NCBI GenBank assembly: GCA_029204225.1
Contig: CM055094.1
Span: 13,038,813 to 13,102,812, forward strand
Source: Diphasiastrum complanatum
Taxonomy: Eukaryota; Streptophyta; Lycopodiopsida; Lycopodiales; Lycopodiaceae
DNA length: 64,000 bases
Direction: 5' to 3'
Shown here: positions 1 through 10,609 of the stretch, one piece after another
Position numbering within the stretch: the first letter of the stretch is position 1
Layout of the letters: the number at the start of each line of letters is the position of its first letter
Made by a program: the position numbers and the translations under genes
The notes under the pieces: model-generated
Databases searched by the model: none
What the model saw: the letters and a program-made list of their open reading frames with translations, nothing else
What the model was told of the DNA's origin: nothing

Positions 1-368
1 TTAGTCATATAATAAGTTACAACAATGATATATCTGGCTTGAGATCCACTTGCCGCAAGATGAATAGGACCAACATAGTCAAGGCATTTCTCGCACAGTG
101 TCTAGATGTAAAGGTTCATAAATCTATCGTGTAGGACGACGTGCTCGTTGAAAAATAAATAAAATGACTAAATATAATTTTCTGTATCTTTATGAAGTGT
201 AGACCACCAACATCCTAATTGTAAAAGTTTGCGAACAGTGATATCTGTTGAGAAATGTCCCTCCATCCATTCCATCATGTGAAAACATGATAAGTTCAGG
301 TACTTCATGCGGCAAAACACATCTTCAAAAATGTCATCCATTCCTCCAGCGATACAATTGTCCAGCAA
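1..368 (-). pseudogene. gypsy-1 integrase, zinc-binding part and start of core
   Basis: Positions 168-368 give GHFSTDITVRKLLQLGCWW and LHKDTENYI, the H2C2 zinc-binding segment seen intact in gypsy-2 (37016-37435). Then, in another frame, LDYVGPIHLAASGS carries the first catalytic Asp. The rest of the core lies outside the window. Stops between the two parts show that it is dead. Confidence 0.85.
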
Positions 369-486
369 TCAATTGATAAGGTTGTGCCTTATGATTCAAT
401 TGTCTCGTTTGTACTTTTGTCAAGGAATCATTGGTGCCCACTCAGGTACTGCTTCAACATAGAATAACGCGGCATCTGGTAGTTCA

Positions 487-900
487 TCACCACTTCAGTA
501 CTAACTGGTGCTTATCAATCCTTGAAACATGATCGGCCAGATAATGTTGTTTACCTTTTCGAACCACAATTCGAAAACCAAATTCGGTCAAATAAAGTAG
601 CCACCTTGTAATACGCCCCGTGTTACATGTCTTGTTCACCAAATAAAGTAACGTCTGATGATGATCAGTATAAAATGCAAAATGTGTTGCCAATAGATAA
701 TGTCAAAACTTCTTAACAAAAAAAAAATCATGGCCAACGCTTCGCGTTCGGTTGTCGAATAATTCTTCTTAGGATCTGTAAAACCTGATAGGATAATCCT
801 TCTTATATTCACCTGGTTGCGTCAAAACTGATCCAATTTTTTATGCATTAGTATGAACATGAAACTCAATTGTCCAGATTGGAGCTCGTAGTATCAGTGC
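487..900 (-). pseudogene. gypsy-1 RNase H
   Basis: The segment 487-693 reads MATHFAFYTDHHQTLLYLVN followed by RITRWLLYL and GKQHYLADHVSRID, which is the C-terminal part of a gypsy RNase H. Upstream at about 760-900 other frames give TIEFHVHTNA and GSVLTQPGEYKKDYPIRF. A run of A residues near 717-728 lies at the break between the two parts. The family digests the RNA strand of the RNA/DNA hybrid; this copy is broken. Confidence 0.88.
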
Positions 901-1017
901 AAAGCTAAAGCTTTTTTTAATTTTTTGAATGCTTCCAATGCCTCTACTGTCCAAATTGGTACAATAGTAAACTTGTATATAGGTCTTGCTAAATCCACAA
1001 AGAATAGAATAAATATC

Positions 1018-1800
1018 CTATAGCAATTTGCACGACCCATAAAAACATAGACTCATCAAGTTGTTCCTGGTGGCGGTAACCAGCCGATGACTTTGATTTT
1101 GGAATAATCCGTAGCAATGCCATGTCTTGATATCACATGTCCAAGGACAACTCCATGAGTGACCCAAATTTGACACTTTTATGGATTTAAGGAGATTTGG
1201 TATTTGCAACAACGTTCAAATACTTTTTCCAAACAATCCAAATGGTCTATATCTGCACTATGGACTCCGAGATCATCCAGGTAGATTTCAAAGAATTTCT
1301 GCAAATAGTCTTTAAAGGCAAATTGCATGACTCTTTGGAATGAACTAGGCGCATTACAAAGTCCAAACAGCATAACTTTATTAGCATAAGTTAACCACTT
1401 TGTTGCAAAAGCTGTTTTATGGCAATTCGCGGGTGCGATCTTAACTTGGTTGTAACCACTAAATCCATCCAGAAAACTATATGCTTCTGTTCCATCAAGA
1501 CGGTCCAATATGCTTTCAGTCTAGGGTAACATAAAGTGATCCTTCCGCAACACTTTGTTCAAAGCTTTGAGATTCATGCAAATTCTCATTTTCCCATTCT
1601 CCTTATGAATGACGACAATTGACGAAACCCATTCTGTATGCTCGATTTCACAAATGAAGTCGACTTCAAGTAGTCTTTGTAGCTCTTTCTTTATAAGTTC
1701 AGTAACATTTGGATTACAGCGATAAAATTTTATGACCTTTGGAACCGCATCAACATTAAGAGTATCGTATGCTCAATAACCGAGGTAGAAATTCATTTGA
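1018..1800 (-). pseudogene. gypsy-1 reverse transcriptase
   Basis: The N-terminal part reads AVPKVIKFYRCNPN then EIEHTEWVSSIV at 1570-1800. The palm follows at 1179-1508, with FGLCNAPSSFQRVM and the catalytic box EIYLDDLGVHS. The connection region (KCQIWVTHG, GRANCYRIF) continues to about 1018 in another frame. The YLDD box is intact, but a stop lies near 1518 and a frameshift near 1180. In a live element this enzyme copies the element's RNA into DNA in a cytoplasmic particle. Confidence 0.9.
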
Positions 1801-2225
1801 GATCCTTGTACGTCCAAGCAAAAACAATCTTGGTACCTGATCAATAATTTCCTTAATGCTTGAAATTTTTCAGGAGTAAGTTGTGCTCCAACGAACAATT
1901 CTATCTGGCTCTCCTGGTTCCACAAGATTCATTGGCTGAGTCCTAGCTGGTCCATCATAAACCTCCTTCATTTCTGGTACTTTCTCTTCCGGTTCACGAT
2001 GAGCCTTGAGTAACATAATCACAACATCATCCAAAAAAAGTATAGCGTTTCAAATGCTTTGGCATATCATGCTGGACTTCTTTTGATTGTTCCTTTTCAT
2101 AAGGGTTGATCTTTGATCTCCCTTTAGCTTTCTTGGCATGAATCGATCGTGGAGGCAATGATTTTCTAGAAGATGTGTTCTTCTCTAAAGGTAACGACTT
2201 CCTTGATGGTGATTTCTTGCAAGAA

Positions 2226-2699
2226 GTCTGACTTATTCATGTGCATTGAATCTATTCATGTTAGATCTAGGGTTTGGAAGAGATCTAGAAACTTTCATAA
2301 GTAGATAAGCTTGTGGAAGAGCATCCAAATAGGGCAAGAGGCTGTTATAAATAGGCTACAAGCGTGGGAGGAATTCATCTCTCTCATTCATTCTTATGGA
2401 AGATATCTCTTTGGTTTCTACATCCAATTTTTGCATATTTGGAATGATATAGTGGATTCTTGTGTATAAAATGCTATTTTTCTTGTATATATAAGTTCCT
2501 ACGTGTAAGTACAATTGTTGTACGGCTATTGTACGGATTGGAACAATAAATTAACTTACATAAGTGATTTTGATAAGTTCTTATTGCATTTACATCTTCT
2601 ATGTGTAGTAGATGCAAGATTTCTACATTGTTAATGATGCTAGATGTGCATCCATATTAGCCAAAGATCAAAGGGCATAAACAGGATCTTTATGATCTA
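2226..2699. other. Spacer between gypsy-1 and copia fragment
   Basis: No gene is seen. The stretch has a plus-strand TATA-like TTATAAATAGG near 2345 and AT-rich text with short repeats of TGTACGG. It could be part of an LTR, but no paired copy, primer site or TG...CA ends were found. Confidence 0.4.
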
Positions 2700-3530
2700 T
2701 TTTTGTAACACCTTTCATGTACCTTAGAATGTGTTTAGCTGCTTTCCAATGCTCCAAGGTAGGCTATGCCATAAACTGACTCACAAGACTCACAGTGTGA
2801 CGGGGTAAGATAAATGAGACTGCCAACAAGTTGGCGATATAAAGTGCAATCAATAGGACTACTACCATCAAGATGTGACAATTTCTTGCTAACTTCACTA
2901 GGCAGAGTTAATGACTTACAATCAAACATATAAAATCTTTCTAAGACTTCTCATGCATATTTGGCTTGTGAAAGCTTGATGGTGTCTGCACCTTGCCACA
3001 CTTCTATGCCTAGACAATAATGCATCAAATCCACAAACTAGACTTGATAGACTTTATCAAGTTCTCGTCCTTTCATGCGACGATGATATTGTCAACATAA
3101 AGTGAAACTATTGCAATGCTATCACCACTAGTAAGCACATAGAGATTAGGATCAGAGTTTGTTCTCACTAGAAAGTAGTTGTCTATACAACCATACCATG
3201 CTCGTGGTGCTTGCTTTAGACCATATAACACATTCCAGCTTGCATACTTTGTCCTCCTGGCCTTCCACAATAAATCCTTGTTGCTGGAGCATATAGACTT
3301 CTTCTTCAAGGTCACCATTCAAGAAAGGTGACTTCATGTCCATTTGGTGGATTTTCCTACCAAAAACTGAAGCTAATGCGATCACCAAGCATAAAGTAGT
3401 CCACTTAACTAATGGAGCAAGTGTCACATCAAAATCAATACCTTTGCTTTGCTCATAGCCCTTGACCACCAAATGAGCCTTGTGCTTCGCAATTGATCCG
3501 TCATTGTGACTTCAACGAGTCTGTGGTTTC
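2700..3530 (-). mobile_element. Ty1/copia RT / RNase H fragment
   Basis: The RT start is at 3152-3472: KGYEQSKGIDFDVTLAPLVK, then HQMDMKSPFLNGDLEEEVYM. It continues in a second frame at 3073-3318 with YGLKQAPRAWYG and the catalytic box YVDN where copia enzymes have YVDD. A third piece at 2735-2929 matches the LVGSLIYL region before RNase H, and ILRYMKG near 2715 is the RNase H lead-in. The wording is close to copia-4 (38856-39524), so it is the same family. Frameshifts, the YVDD to YVDN change and loss of gag and integrase mark it as dead. Confidence 0.88.
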
Positions 3531-5540
3531 ATCAACATATCATTAAAGAATTTTTATAACATTAGTTCCCATCCATGGTCTACAATTGGCATGTAACACT
3601 AGAGGATTAATGTCCTCAAAACTCAATCCTCAGCATGCAAATAGTAGAATCATGGTTACTTGTTTCTAACAGTTTATTCTTCAGGATAAATTGAACACAT
3701 TCAGTCTATCAACAAATATAAGCTAGTCCTGCATGTTATCAATCTTCAATGACATGGGAAACAAGCTATTAGATTCATATACAAATCATACTATGTCAAT
3801 AGCAATCCTCCCAAGGTTTTAAAAAAAAAAAATCAAACATGAATCAACATAATAGAGTATGATATTTTTCAAAATTTGGCTTTTATATAGAACTTGTGGA
3901 TATGATTGAGAACTATCATTCCCTTTAAGTCTTGAATTGAAAAACTCAGGTAGAGTGCGGTACAACCCTAGTATCAATTGAGCCTAAGAATCTAAATTTT
4001 CTTACAAGCTTGTGGAGGGAGTAACTTATAACTCTCCACTTAAGACAACAAGTGGTGGACCAACAAATAACTACTAGGCAACTATTAATGTGTTTTGTAG
4101 AAATAATTTCTTTTTTTGTCGTTTAACTATAAAGTAAGGTGTGATTTTTGTGCACAATGAATGTTTGCCAAATTTCATAAGCTTTTCTTGCTCTTTATAA
4201 ATTTTCAAACATCAATAGGTATAATTGCCATTATTATTTACCGTAGTAAGATTTATGTTGATAATGTTATATAAGACCCAACGGTTCTTGATAGAGTAAT
4301 AAATGGCAAACTGAGAACCACTAAGATTCAGTTTGTGAAATAAGAACCGTTAAAAATATTGAACCGATGATTCTTTGTGAAAGATGCAATACCCTGAACC
4401 GATGGGTATTTTAAATATGTGAGAACCTCCCCACATATTTTGCATATTAACCACATATTTTGCAAGTGCAAAATAGTTGCATTAACCTCCTAGGTCCCAA
4501 CATAGGTCGATATCTTAACATGTGAGAATCTCCCAACACTATGACTATCTTAGATTCTTAAGCCACATATTTTGTAGGTACAAAATAGTGGTGGGAATAT
4601 CCCCCACACACATGTGGGTATCTTGAACAGTTATGAAAACTCACATTTTGACATTAAAGCTTGCACGCCTTGCCTCGCACCCATTGTGCATGGGTGCACT
4701 TTTTAGCTTAGTCTTATCAACTCGCGAGATCATAAAGAATCTAATAGACCATCCCACAACCCAAGGAGGATAAACCCACTCACCACATGTGGGAATATCC
4801 CACTTTTAGCCTATGAGTTGAAACATCCTTGAATGAGTTGAAACATCTCGGAAGAAAAAGTTAGACTTCAAAATGACGGTCTTAATCAATTATCAACCTT
4901 CATGAATTAAAGCTGATAGTTTTGAACTTGCATTCACCTGGATACTGGGCCGTCGATCCACAATAAGCTCGGTTCTCAACTTTCCATCTGACATGCATGC
5001 AAGGCTAGGATATGCTCTTGCACGTCTGATCCTTTACTTAGATCGTGGTTCAGTGACAGCTCTCGGCCTATCAGGCCTTCAATTATCAACAGAAAAGCCT
5101 TCACCTCTCAATCCTCAAATTCCTGATGGACCCACAACAAATATCAATCCCTCGCAGTTTTTCCTTCAAGTTTCAACAACAGCAACAACAACAATAAATT
5201 AGTAATAAGTAGTAATCCATTTGTTATCGCAGGATATGGTGGATTCTCCGAGAAATTCTGTACCTGCTTTCTTTTTTCTGTTTCCTAGAAGGCCTCAAGA
5301 GTCGCCGGAGATGCGTGCAGGAATCAGGATTCAGGACTGACTCCTGCTCCGCGTTAAAGGTAGGAACAGACAGCCATCTCTATCTCTATCTTTTTCATAC
5401 ATGTATTCATGCAAATTTATTTTATGGGTCCCAAGCCCGCAACAATTTTGCACCTGCTCTAGCACGTCGAATTAGTTGAGGTGATACCCCCAAGTTCCAA
5501 CCTCCAAGTTCCAACCACCCACTAACCATCCAAATACTTT
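3531..5540. other. Gene-free AT-rich spacer
   Basis: No supported gene. The stretch 4420-4620 holds a loose duplication: ACATATTTTGCA/GTA...CAAAATAGT occurs three times together with ATGTGAGAA and CTCCC blocks. A short open stretch at 4993-5202 lacks any family resemblance. Sequence near 5270-5370 is more GC-rich with purine-rich text ending in AAAGGTAGG, which could be an exon edge, but nothing supports a transcript. Confidence 0.5.
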
Positions 5541-5548
5541 TGCCCTCC

Positions 5549-5598
5549 ACCATTAAATGCAAAGAGGTTGAATGTACCATTAAATGCAAAGAGGTTGA
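5549..5598. repeat. 23-bp direct repeat, two copies
   Basis: ACCATTAAATGCAAAGAGGT plus TGA occurs at 5549-5571 and again at 5576-5598, separated by four bases. Confidence 0.85.
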
Positions 5599-5658
5599 CA
5601 TTCAGAGTCTCCACCAGCAATAATTCTACACATGTAGCAATGATTGAATGTTGGTGGG

Positions 5659-5681
5659 TGTGTGTGTGTGTGTGTGTGTGT
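5659..5681. repeat. (TG)n microsatellite
   Basis: About eleven TG units. Confidence 0.95.
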
Positions 5682-5744
5682 TTGTATTGAGCATAATCTT
5701 TTAAGTGTGTGTTATTTTTTTCTTTTAAAGAAAGCAGACTTTGG

Positions 5745-5864
5745 ATTAGAAACTTTTTACAAAGATAAAAGAAAATCATAACTTATGGATGCATAAGTTT
5801 ATCCATTAGAAACTTTTTACAAAGATAAAAGAAAATCATAACTTATGGATGCATAAGTTTATCC
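5745..5864. repeat. Perfect 60-bp tandem duplication
   Basis: The 60 bases 5745-5804 are repeated without a mismatch at 5805-5864. Each unit contains an inverted repeat AACTTATG-GATG-CATAAGTT (first copy 5780-5799). Perfect identity suggests a recent event. It lies just downstream (in element sense) of the LINE 3' end. Confidence 0.95.
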
Positions 5865-5903
5865 GCCTTTTTAAAAAGGAGTAAGGGGGAGATGACAAAA
5901 TCA

Positions 5904-6340
5904 TCATTCATTTGTAAGCTTTTGATGTTTTTGTTGTATTTTGTAAAAATTTCTTAAACTACGATTAACTTCTTCTTCGAGAAAAAAAGAAAAATCATCA
6001 TTCCCAAATTTTCTACTATTTCTATCTAACCAAATGTTCCAACGAGTAATGACTCTAATCCATTGCCAAAAAACATTAACTTTAATATCATCAAAAGCAA
6101 TATCATTCAGCAATAAATTTGTGTGGCTGAATCTCCTAAATCTGACATGAAAGGACGCAATAAAAAGATCAGTCACAGATCTCCATAACAGAGAATAGCA
6201 ATAGAAGAACAAGTGAGTCACATCCTCATCTAGAGTTTTGCATTTAGAATTGACATGCGATACATCACCTCTATAATTAGCTCAAACAAAAAGTTGAAGC
6301 ATTCTAAAAGAGAAGATTCTAAATTTGTCAGCTTTGATAA
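5904..6340 (-). mobile_element. LINE ORF2 C-terminal fragment (zf-RVT region)
   Basis: The minus strand reads NYRGDVSRVNSKCKTLDEDV then THLFFYCYSLLWRSV and WIRVITRWNIWLDRNSRKFG, followed by EEEVNRSLRNFYK and a stop at 5904. This is the Cys/His zinc-binding region and tail found at the end of plant LINE ORF2 proteins (C...C...ET..HLFF.C, WNIW.ERN). The rest of ORF2 (endonuclease, RT) is missing: at about 6340 the frame passes directly into copia RT. It is therefore a 5'-truncated LINE or a rearranged piece joined to copia-1. Confidence 0.75.
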
Positions 6341-6905
6341 CGTATAGTGTTATTATAACATAGTTTGACCCTTTACGCTTGAGATATACATTAGAATCTA
6401 CGGAATAGGAGGTAAAGTCGTGTTGCAACAAGAAACGATTTATTCTATCGTACCAGGCCCTCGGAGATTGCTTCAAACCGTATAATGCCTTGTGCAATTT
6501 ACATACTAGATGCTCCTTGCCTTGAAGGACATAACCTTTTGGTTGATAGATGAACACATCTTCTTGTATATATCTGTGTAGGAATGTCGTCTGGACGTCC
6601 GTCTGGTGAATGTCCAGATCTTCTGCAGCAACTATAGCCAATAAGGTACGAATAGACTGATGCTTTACCACTGGACTAAAGGTCTCAGTGTAGTCTATCC
6701 CATATACTTGTTCAAATCATTTAACCACCAGTCTAGCTTTCCATTTGGATATTGATCCATCTGGTTTAAGCTTTAGCTTGAAGATCCACTTGGAGTCAAT
6801 TAGTTTTACACATGTAGAAGGATTAACATGACTCCAAGTCTTGTTCTTCATCAGAGATTGATACTCAGCATTCATGGCAGCTTTCCATTTGTTTGCATCA
6901 GGCAT
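6341..6905 (-). pseudogene. copia-1 reverse transcriptase, truncated
   Basis: Positions 6717-6905 read MPDANKWKAAMNAEYQSLMK, NKTWSHVNP and KWIFKLKLKPDGSISKWKAR. A break then follows, and 6341-6671 gives LLAIVAAEDLDIHQTDVQTT, YGLKQSPRAWYDRINRFLL and YVIITLYV. The last residues are the start of YVDD; the next codons already belong to the LINE piece. Confidence 0.9.
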
Positions 6906-7136
6906 TGACAGTTGTTGTCGTTGTCTTGCAGACCTTCTAATTGCAGGTGCTTAAGTGGATGATTCTCCTTGGTGAATGACTGGGATCATAGCATCTTGCG
7001 GTTGAACAATCGTGGGTCTAGGCCCATCGATGGTAAGTGGAGCCGTTGGGATGAACTCCAATGTTTTAACAGTCGTAGGTCATTGCCTATCGATGGAGGA
7101 TGGAGCTGCTATGGCATGCTCTTGCATTGGTTGCTT

Positions 7137-8041
7137 CTACTTGAAATTGTGATATTTGTCTTCAAGAAAGACAATGTCATGACTGACGAAAATCTGGCCC
7201 GTAACAACATCGTATACACGATATGCTTTGTGTGATGTTGAATAGCCGATGAAGATGTTTTTGCAGCATACTGGGTCCAGTTTCTTCCTTAGAGCAGACG
7301 GTACTTGTGCATAGCAGAGACATCCGAAAACACGTAGGTGTTTCAAGCTTGGTTTGTAGCCGTAGTAGGCTTTAAAAAGTATATTGAAATCAATTGCTTT
7401 AGTGCTAGAGTAATTTTGCATATAGCAAGCCGTAGAGATCGCTTCTGCCCAAAAGATTTGAGGCAAATGCGTGTTGACTGTCATGGATCGTGTAGCTTCC
7501 AACAGTATGCGGTTCTTTCGTTCGGCTACTCTGTTCTGTTGTGGAGTGTAGCTCATGGTAAACTGATGGTGCACGCCACATGAAGATAAGTAGTCCTTCA
7601 TTTCATTTGATAAGTACTCTCCCCCTGAATCAGACCGTAGGGTATATTGCTTGAATTCCTTAAAGCTATTAAATGCTTCTGACTTGTTCTTTATGAACAT
7701 GACTCTGGTAGATTGGGAGTAGTCATCAATGAATGTAATAAAATATAGAGCTTGACCCAAGGAGGGTACGCTCATAGGACCACATAAGTCATTGTGTATC
7801 AGTGACAAAATGGATTTCGCCCTTTTGGCTTGTCCTCTTGGAAATCTAGTTCTAGGTTGTTTCCCTGGTAAACAATTTCACATACAGACTGATTGACTGT
7901 AGTAATAACATTTATATTCATGAACTTGACTATTTTGATATGATGCATATAGAAGATTGAATGCATGTTTAGATGACATAATCTTTGATGCCATAAATTA
8001 GCATTTGAACAACTAATAGAATGTGAAAAATTGTGACTCAA
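7137..8041 (-). pseudogene. copia-1 integrase
   Basis: The zinc-binding start NLWHQRLCHLNMHSIFYMH is at 7799-8041. The core follows in another frame at 7137-7808: IHNDLCGPM, FIDDYSQSTR, TLRSDSGGEYLS and QNRVAERKNRILLEA supply D, D and E of the DDE triad. The C-terminal text LRVFGCLCYAQVPS and FIGYSTSHKAYRVYD is that of copia elements. The 223-residue core frame is unbroken. Confidence 0.92.
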
Positions 8042-8094
8042 TATATATAAATTTCCTTCTCTATAAGCAGAAAGGATTTTTTTTTAATTCTATT

Positions 8095-8475
8095 CTAAAA
8101 TAGTGCATCGGTTGAAAGTGAACATGGCTTTATAGCCCTGATCTGTGATCTTGCTAATAAACAATATTTCTTAGTTAACTTGGGTACATAAAGTACACCA
8201 TTAAGCTGCCTAGTGATGTCATTAGAGAATTGTAGTCGATTAGAGCTTTGACCTTTGACTTGATGTGAACTGGAGTCACCAAAGAAGATATACTTTGATT
8301 CTATAGCTGTGAGTGTAGAGAAGAGGTCTTTGCATGGCGTCATGTGTTGAGAAGCACCTGAATCAAGATACCATTGATGAGCATCTCTACTGGGTTGATC
8401 TAGTACCATCAATGCTTTATCATCATCTTGGAAATCTCTGATTGTGTTAGAGTTGCCTTCTTGCTGCTGCTGCAT
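8095..8475 (-). pseudogene. copia-1 protease region
   Basis: QWYLDSGASQHMTPCKDLFS carries the aspartic protease D-S-G triad, followed by FGDSSSHQVKGQ and LNGVLYVPKLTKKYCLLARS, the usual text between protease and pre-integrase. The frame breaks shortly after. Confidence 0.88.
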
Positions 8476-9284
8476 CTTCTTCCTCGCTTCATTGTGCTTG
8501 AGGACGCGACAGTCTTTGATGTCGTGGTTGGTTCCCTTGCAGTATCTGCAAAATATCTTGGTCTTGGACGATGATTGACTGTATTGTGTTGTTGTGGTTG
8601 CAATGTTGTTGGTTTTTCTGCCTTTGTCTTCTTATCCTTGAAGCCTTTCTTCTTCTTGGACTGCTGCTTGTTCGAGTAGAGTGCCATGGATTTGGTACTC
8701 GTTGTTGTAGACAAGCTTTTCCTCCTAACTTCTTCTTGCAACAGACTTGTTGTCAATTTTTGGAGAGACAGCACAGGAGTATTGCTAAGAAGCAATACTA
8801 AATTGTCGTATGAAAATGGAAAACTGGCGAGAAGTGACATGGCAGAGTCTTCTTCTGAGATAGTCGAACCTATTGCAGCCAGTTGGTTGAGCAACTATTT
8901 GAACTCATTCAAATGGTCACTTACTGAGGTGCCTTCACTCATTCTGAGTGTCAGTACCTTCTTCCTCAAGAAGAGACGAGTGGAAACATCTGAGGTCTCG
9001 TAGATGCTTGTAAGTGTATGTCACGCTTCTTTGGAGGTGGTGCAGTTGGATACATGGGCGATTTGAGTGTCCTTCAGGTTTAGAAATACAATGGCAAGAG
9101 CCTTGCCATCCTTTCCTTCCCAAGCTGGAAGTTGTTTGGATTTTGACGGTTTGGCTACTGAACCGTTTATGTATCCCTAGAGCTCCTTCTCGATCAAGAT
9201 CATCCTCATCTTGAACTTTCACATGTGGAAGTCATCTTCATCGAATTTGTTGATGAGGCGGATCTCTGAAGTTGAACCTTCCAT
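8475..9284 (-). pseudogene. copia-1 gag (UBN2-type) with zinc knuckle
   Basis: The ATG at 9284-9282 opens MEGSTSEIRLINKFDEDDFH and continues MWKFKMRMILIEKEL, the typical copia gag start. A frameshift then occurs. The middle part reads LFLRKKVLTLRMSEGTSVSD and AIGSTISEEDSAMSLLASFP across 8640-9110. A CCHC knuckle CRYCKGTNHDIKDC is encoded near 8500-8550 in a frame different from the preceding part. Gag forms the particle and the knuckle binds RNA. At least two frameshifts make it non-functional. Confidence 0.88.
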
Positions 9285-9394
9285 TGTGATCGAGTAGCAG
9301 AGATAAAACACAAACTAAATGAATCAGCCCTATAGAACCAAAAATGTATTAAGTTCTACTATAAGTCCTAGACTCTAGTAATCCAGTAAACCTA

Positions 9395-9450
9395 GCTCTG
9401 GTACCAATCTATGGGATTGGATGGAATGTGAATTATCAACTCTGATACCA
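9395..9450 (-). promoter_or_regulatory. Primer-binding-site-like sequences of copia-1
   Basis: Two minus-strand matches to the initiator-tRNA-Met complement used by copia elements: TGGTATCAGAGTT ending near 9438 (9438-9450) and TGGTACCAGAGC (9395-9406). The one at 9438-9450 is nearer the LTR. Two sites 45 bases apart suggest a small duplication of the leader. Confidence 0.65.
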
Positions 9451-9454
9451 CTTC

Positions 9455-10130
9455 AGTTGATGATTGGATTGATGTCAACTGAAGAAACAAAGAATTCTTG
9501 ATAGTAGGATCATGGATTACTTAGAGAATGGATTTTATGAGCTGTTCCTTTTGTTGAATCAGATTATTAGCATAGGAGTCTTAGACTGCCGTGAAAGAGA
9601 GATTGCAAAAATTATTAGGCGTCTGAGACAGCCATGCAATTCTCTAATACTGATAACCTGGTATGAAGAGAATTTAGAATCAATTTAGGCATTGAAGACA
9701 ACCATACAATTCTCTGATAACAGTGTTTGTGTAAGAGGAGTGAGAGTTATAATTCAACAAGAATGCAAAGAAATATAGAACAGTAGCGAATCTGTATAAT
9801 GAAATTGTAGTAACAACAATCAGATCACAATACAATCGCGATGATAAGCATGTGATCCTACTTACAGAAACAATTGCTATGTTCTGAATATATATATATA
9901 TATATATATATGATCACTAACTCTAAGGAGTCAGCTACTATAAGACACGTTTTGGAGTTTGATTTCTGTCTGATAACTTGTGATGACACTCGTAATGACT
10001 TCGCTCTCCATCTCTCTGTCTTCAATCGCTCATTTACATTTATAACAACTGAAAGATCTTGCATTATTCTAGCTTTACATTTACAAGATTGCTTAACGGC
10101 TGATTAACTACCTAATTAGACAGTTGTTAT
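9455..10130 (-). mobile_element. Probable 5' LTR of copia-1
   Basis: The stretch lies just upstream of the primer sites. It carries a (TA)n run at 9888-9912, as the copia-3 LTR does at a similar place, and a loose internal duplication at 9600-9725 (AGAGAATTGYATGGYTGTCT twice on the minus strand). The outer end is not defined; no second LTR remains. Confidence 0.5.
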
Positions 10131-10143
10131 TGGAACGTGATGT

Positions 10144-10560
10144 AGACAGTTTGTATTTGGAATATTGTGTATTTTTGCAGACTGTCGCCTGCGTAGAATC
10201 TCGTGTATTTCTGCAGAGTGTCGGGTTTTTTGCCTGTCAGAAACTGCATGTAAAAATGCAGTGTCGCATTTTTCGCCTTTTTTGCCTGTCAAACTGCATG
10301 TAAAAATGCAGTGTCGCTTTCTTCCCAAGTGTCGCCTGTCAAAAAATACAAGGAAAAATGAAGTTTTGCATTTTTCACAAAAAGTGTCGCTTTTCTGAGA
10401 GTGCCTAAATGGCCCAAAAACAACTTACAAAAGTGTCGCTAAACACTTAGTTGCTCAAGAAGGAAAAATAAAGTGACAGTGTCGGGTGTCAGATTTTTCG
10501 CCTATGGAAAAACCTGAGTAAAAATGCAGACTGTGGCGACAATTAGTTCAAATATGCAAA
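10144..10560. repeat. TGTCGC/TGTCGG motif array with hairpins
   Basis: Eight copies of TGTCGC or TGTCGG lie at 10183, 10219, 10262, 10312, 10330, 10385, 10434 and 10480. Part of this is a 50-bp tandem unit: ACTGCATGTAAAAATGCAGT, with 7-bp inverted arms, occurs at 10243-10262 and at 10293-10312. No gene is seen. Confidence 0.75.
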
Positions 10561-10609
10561 CTGTTAAAAACGGTTCGTTTTCTACAGGTTGCATTTGAGA
10601 GAGTAAAAA

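Larger units (their letters stand above)
1..2225 (-). mobile_element. gypsy-1: decayed Ty3/gypsy pol, cut by window edge
   Basis: Reading leftwards, the pieces lie in normal gypsy order. A linker with PMNLVEPGEP lies at about 1850-2080, followed by RT, RNase H, the integrase zinc-binding region, and the start of the integrase core (LDYVGPIHLAASGSQARYII, about 20-110), which runs off the left end. Many frameshifts and stops separate the pieces, so no working polyprotein is possible. Wording is nearly the same as in gypsy-2, for example EIEHTEWVSSIV in RT and YLVNKTCNT in RNase H, so the two are copies of one family. The right end near 2225 is where pol-like linker sequence stops; no LTR or primer site was recognised there. 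Confidence 0.9.
6341..9284 (-). mobile_element. copia-1: Ty1/copia internal region, truncated in RT
   Basis: In order from 9284 leftwards: gag, zinc knuckle, protease, GAG-pre-integrase, integrase, linker and RT. The RT breaks off inside the catalytic YVDD box (LYV then LINE sequence at 6340), and RNase H and the 3' LTR are missing. Gag and the protease region contain frameshifts. The gag start resembles copia-3 (INKF..DDFHMWKF), so the two belong to one lineage. The 5' LTR and two primer-site-like sequences lie at 9395-10130. Confidence 0.92.

Noticed and set aside
4993-5202. 69-residue open frame on the plus strand
   Set aside because: No family resemblance, no splice or promoter support, in a spacer.
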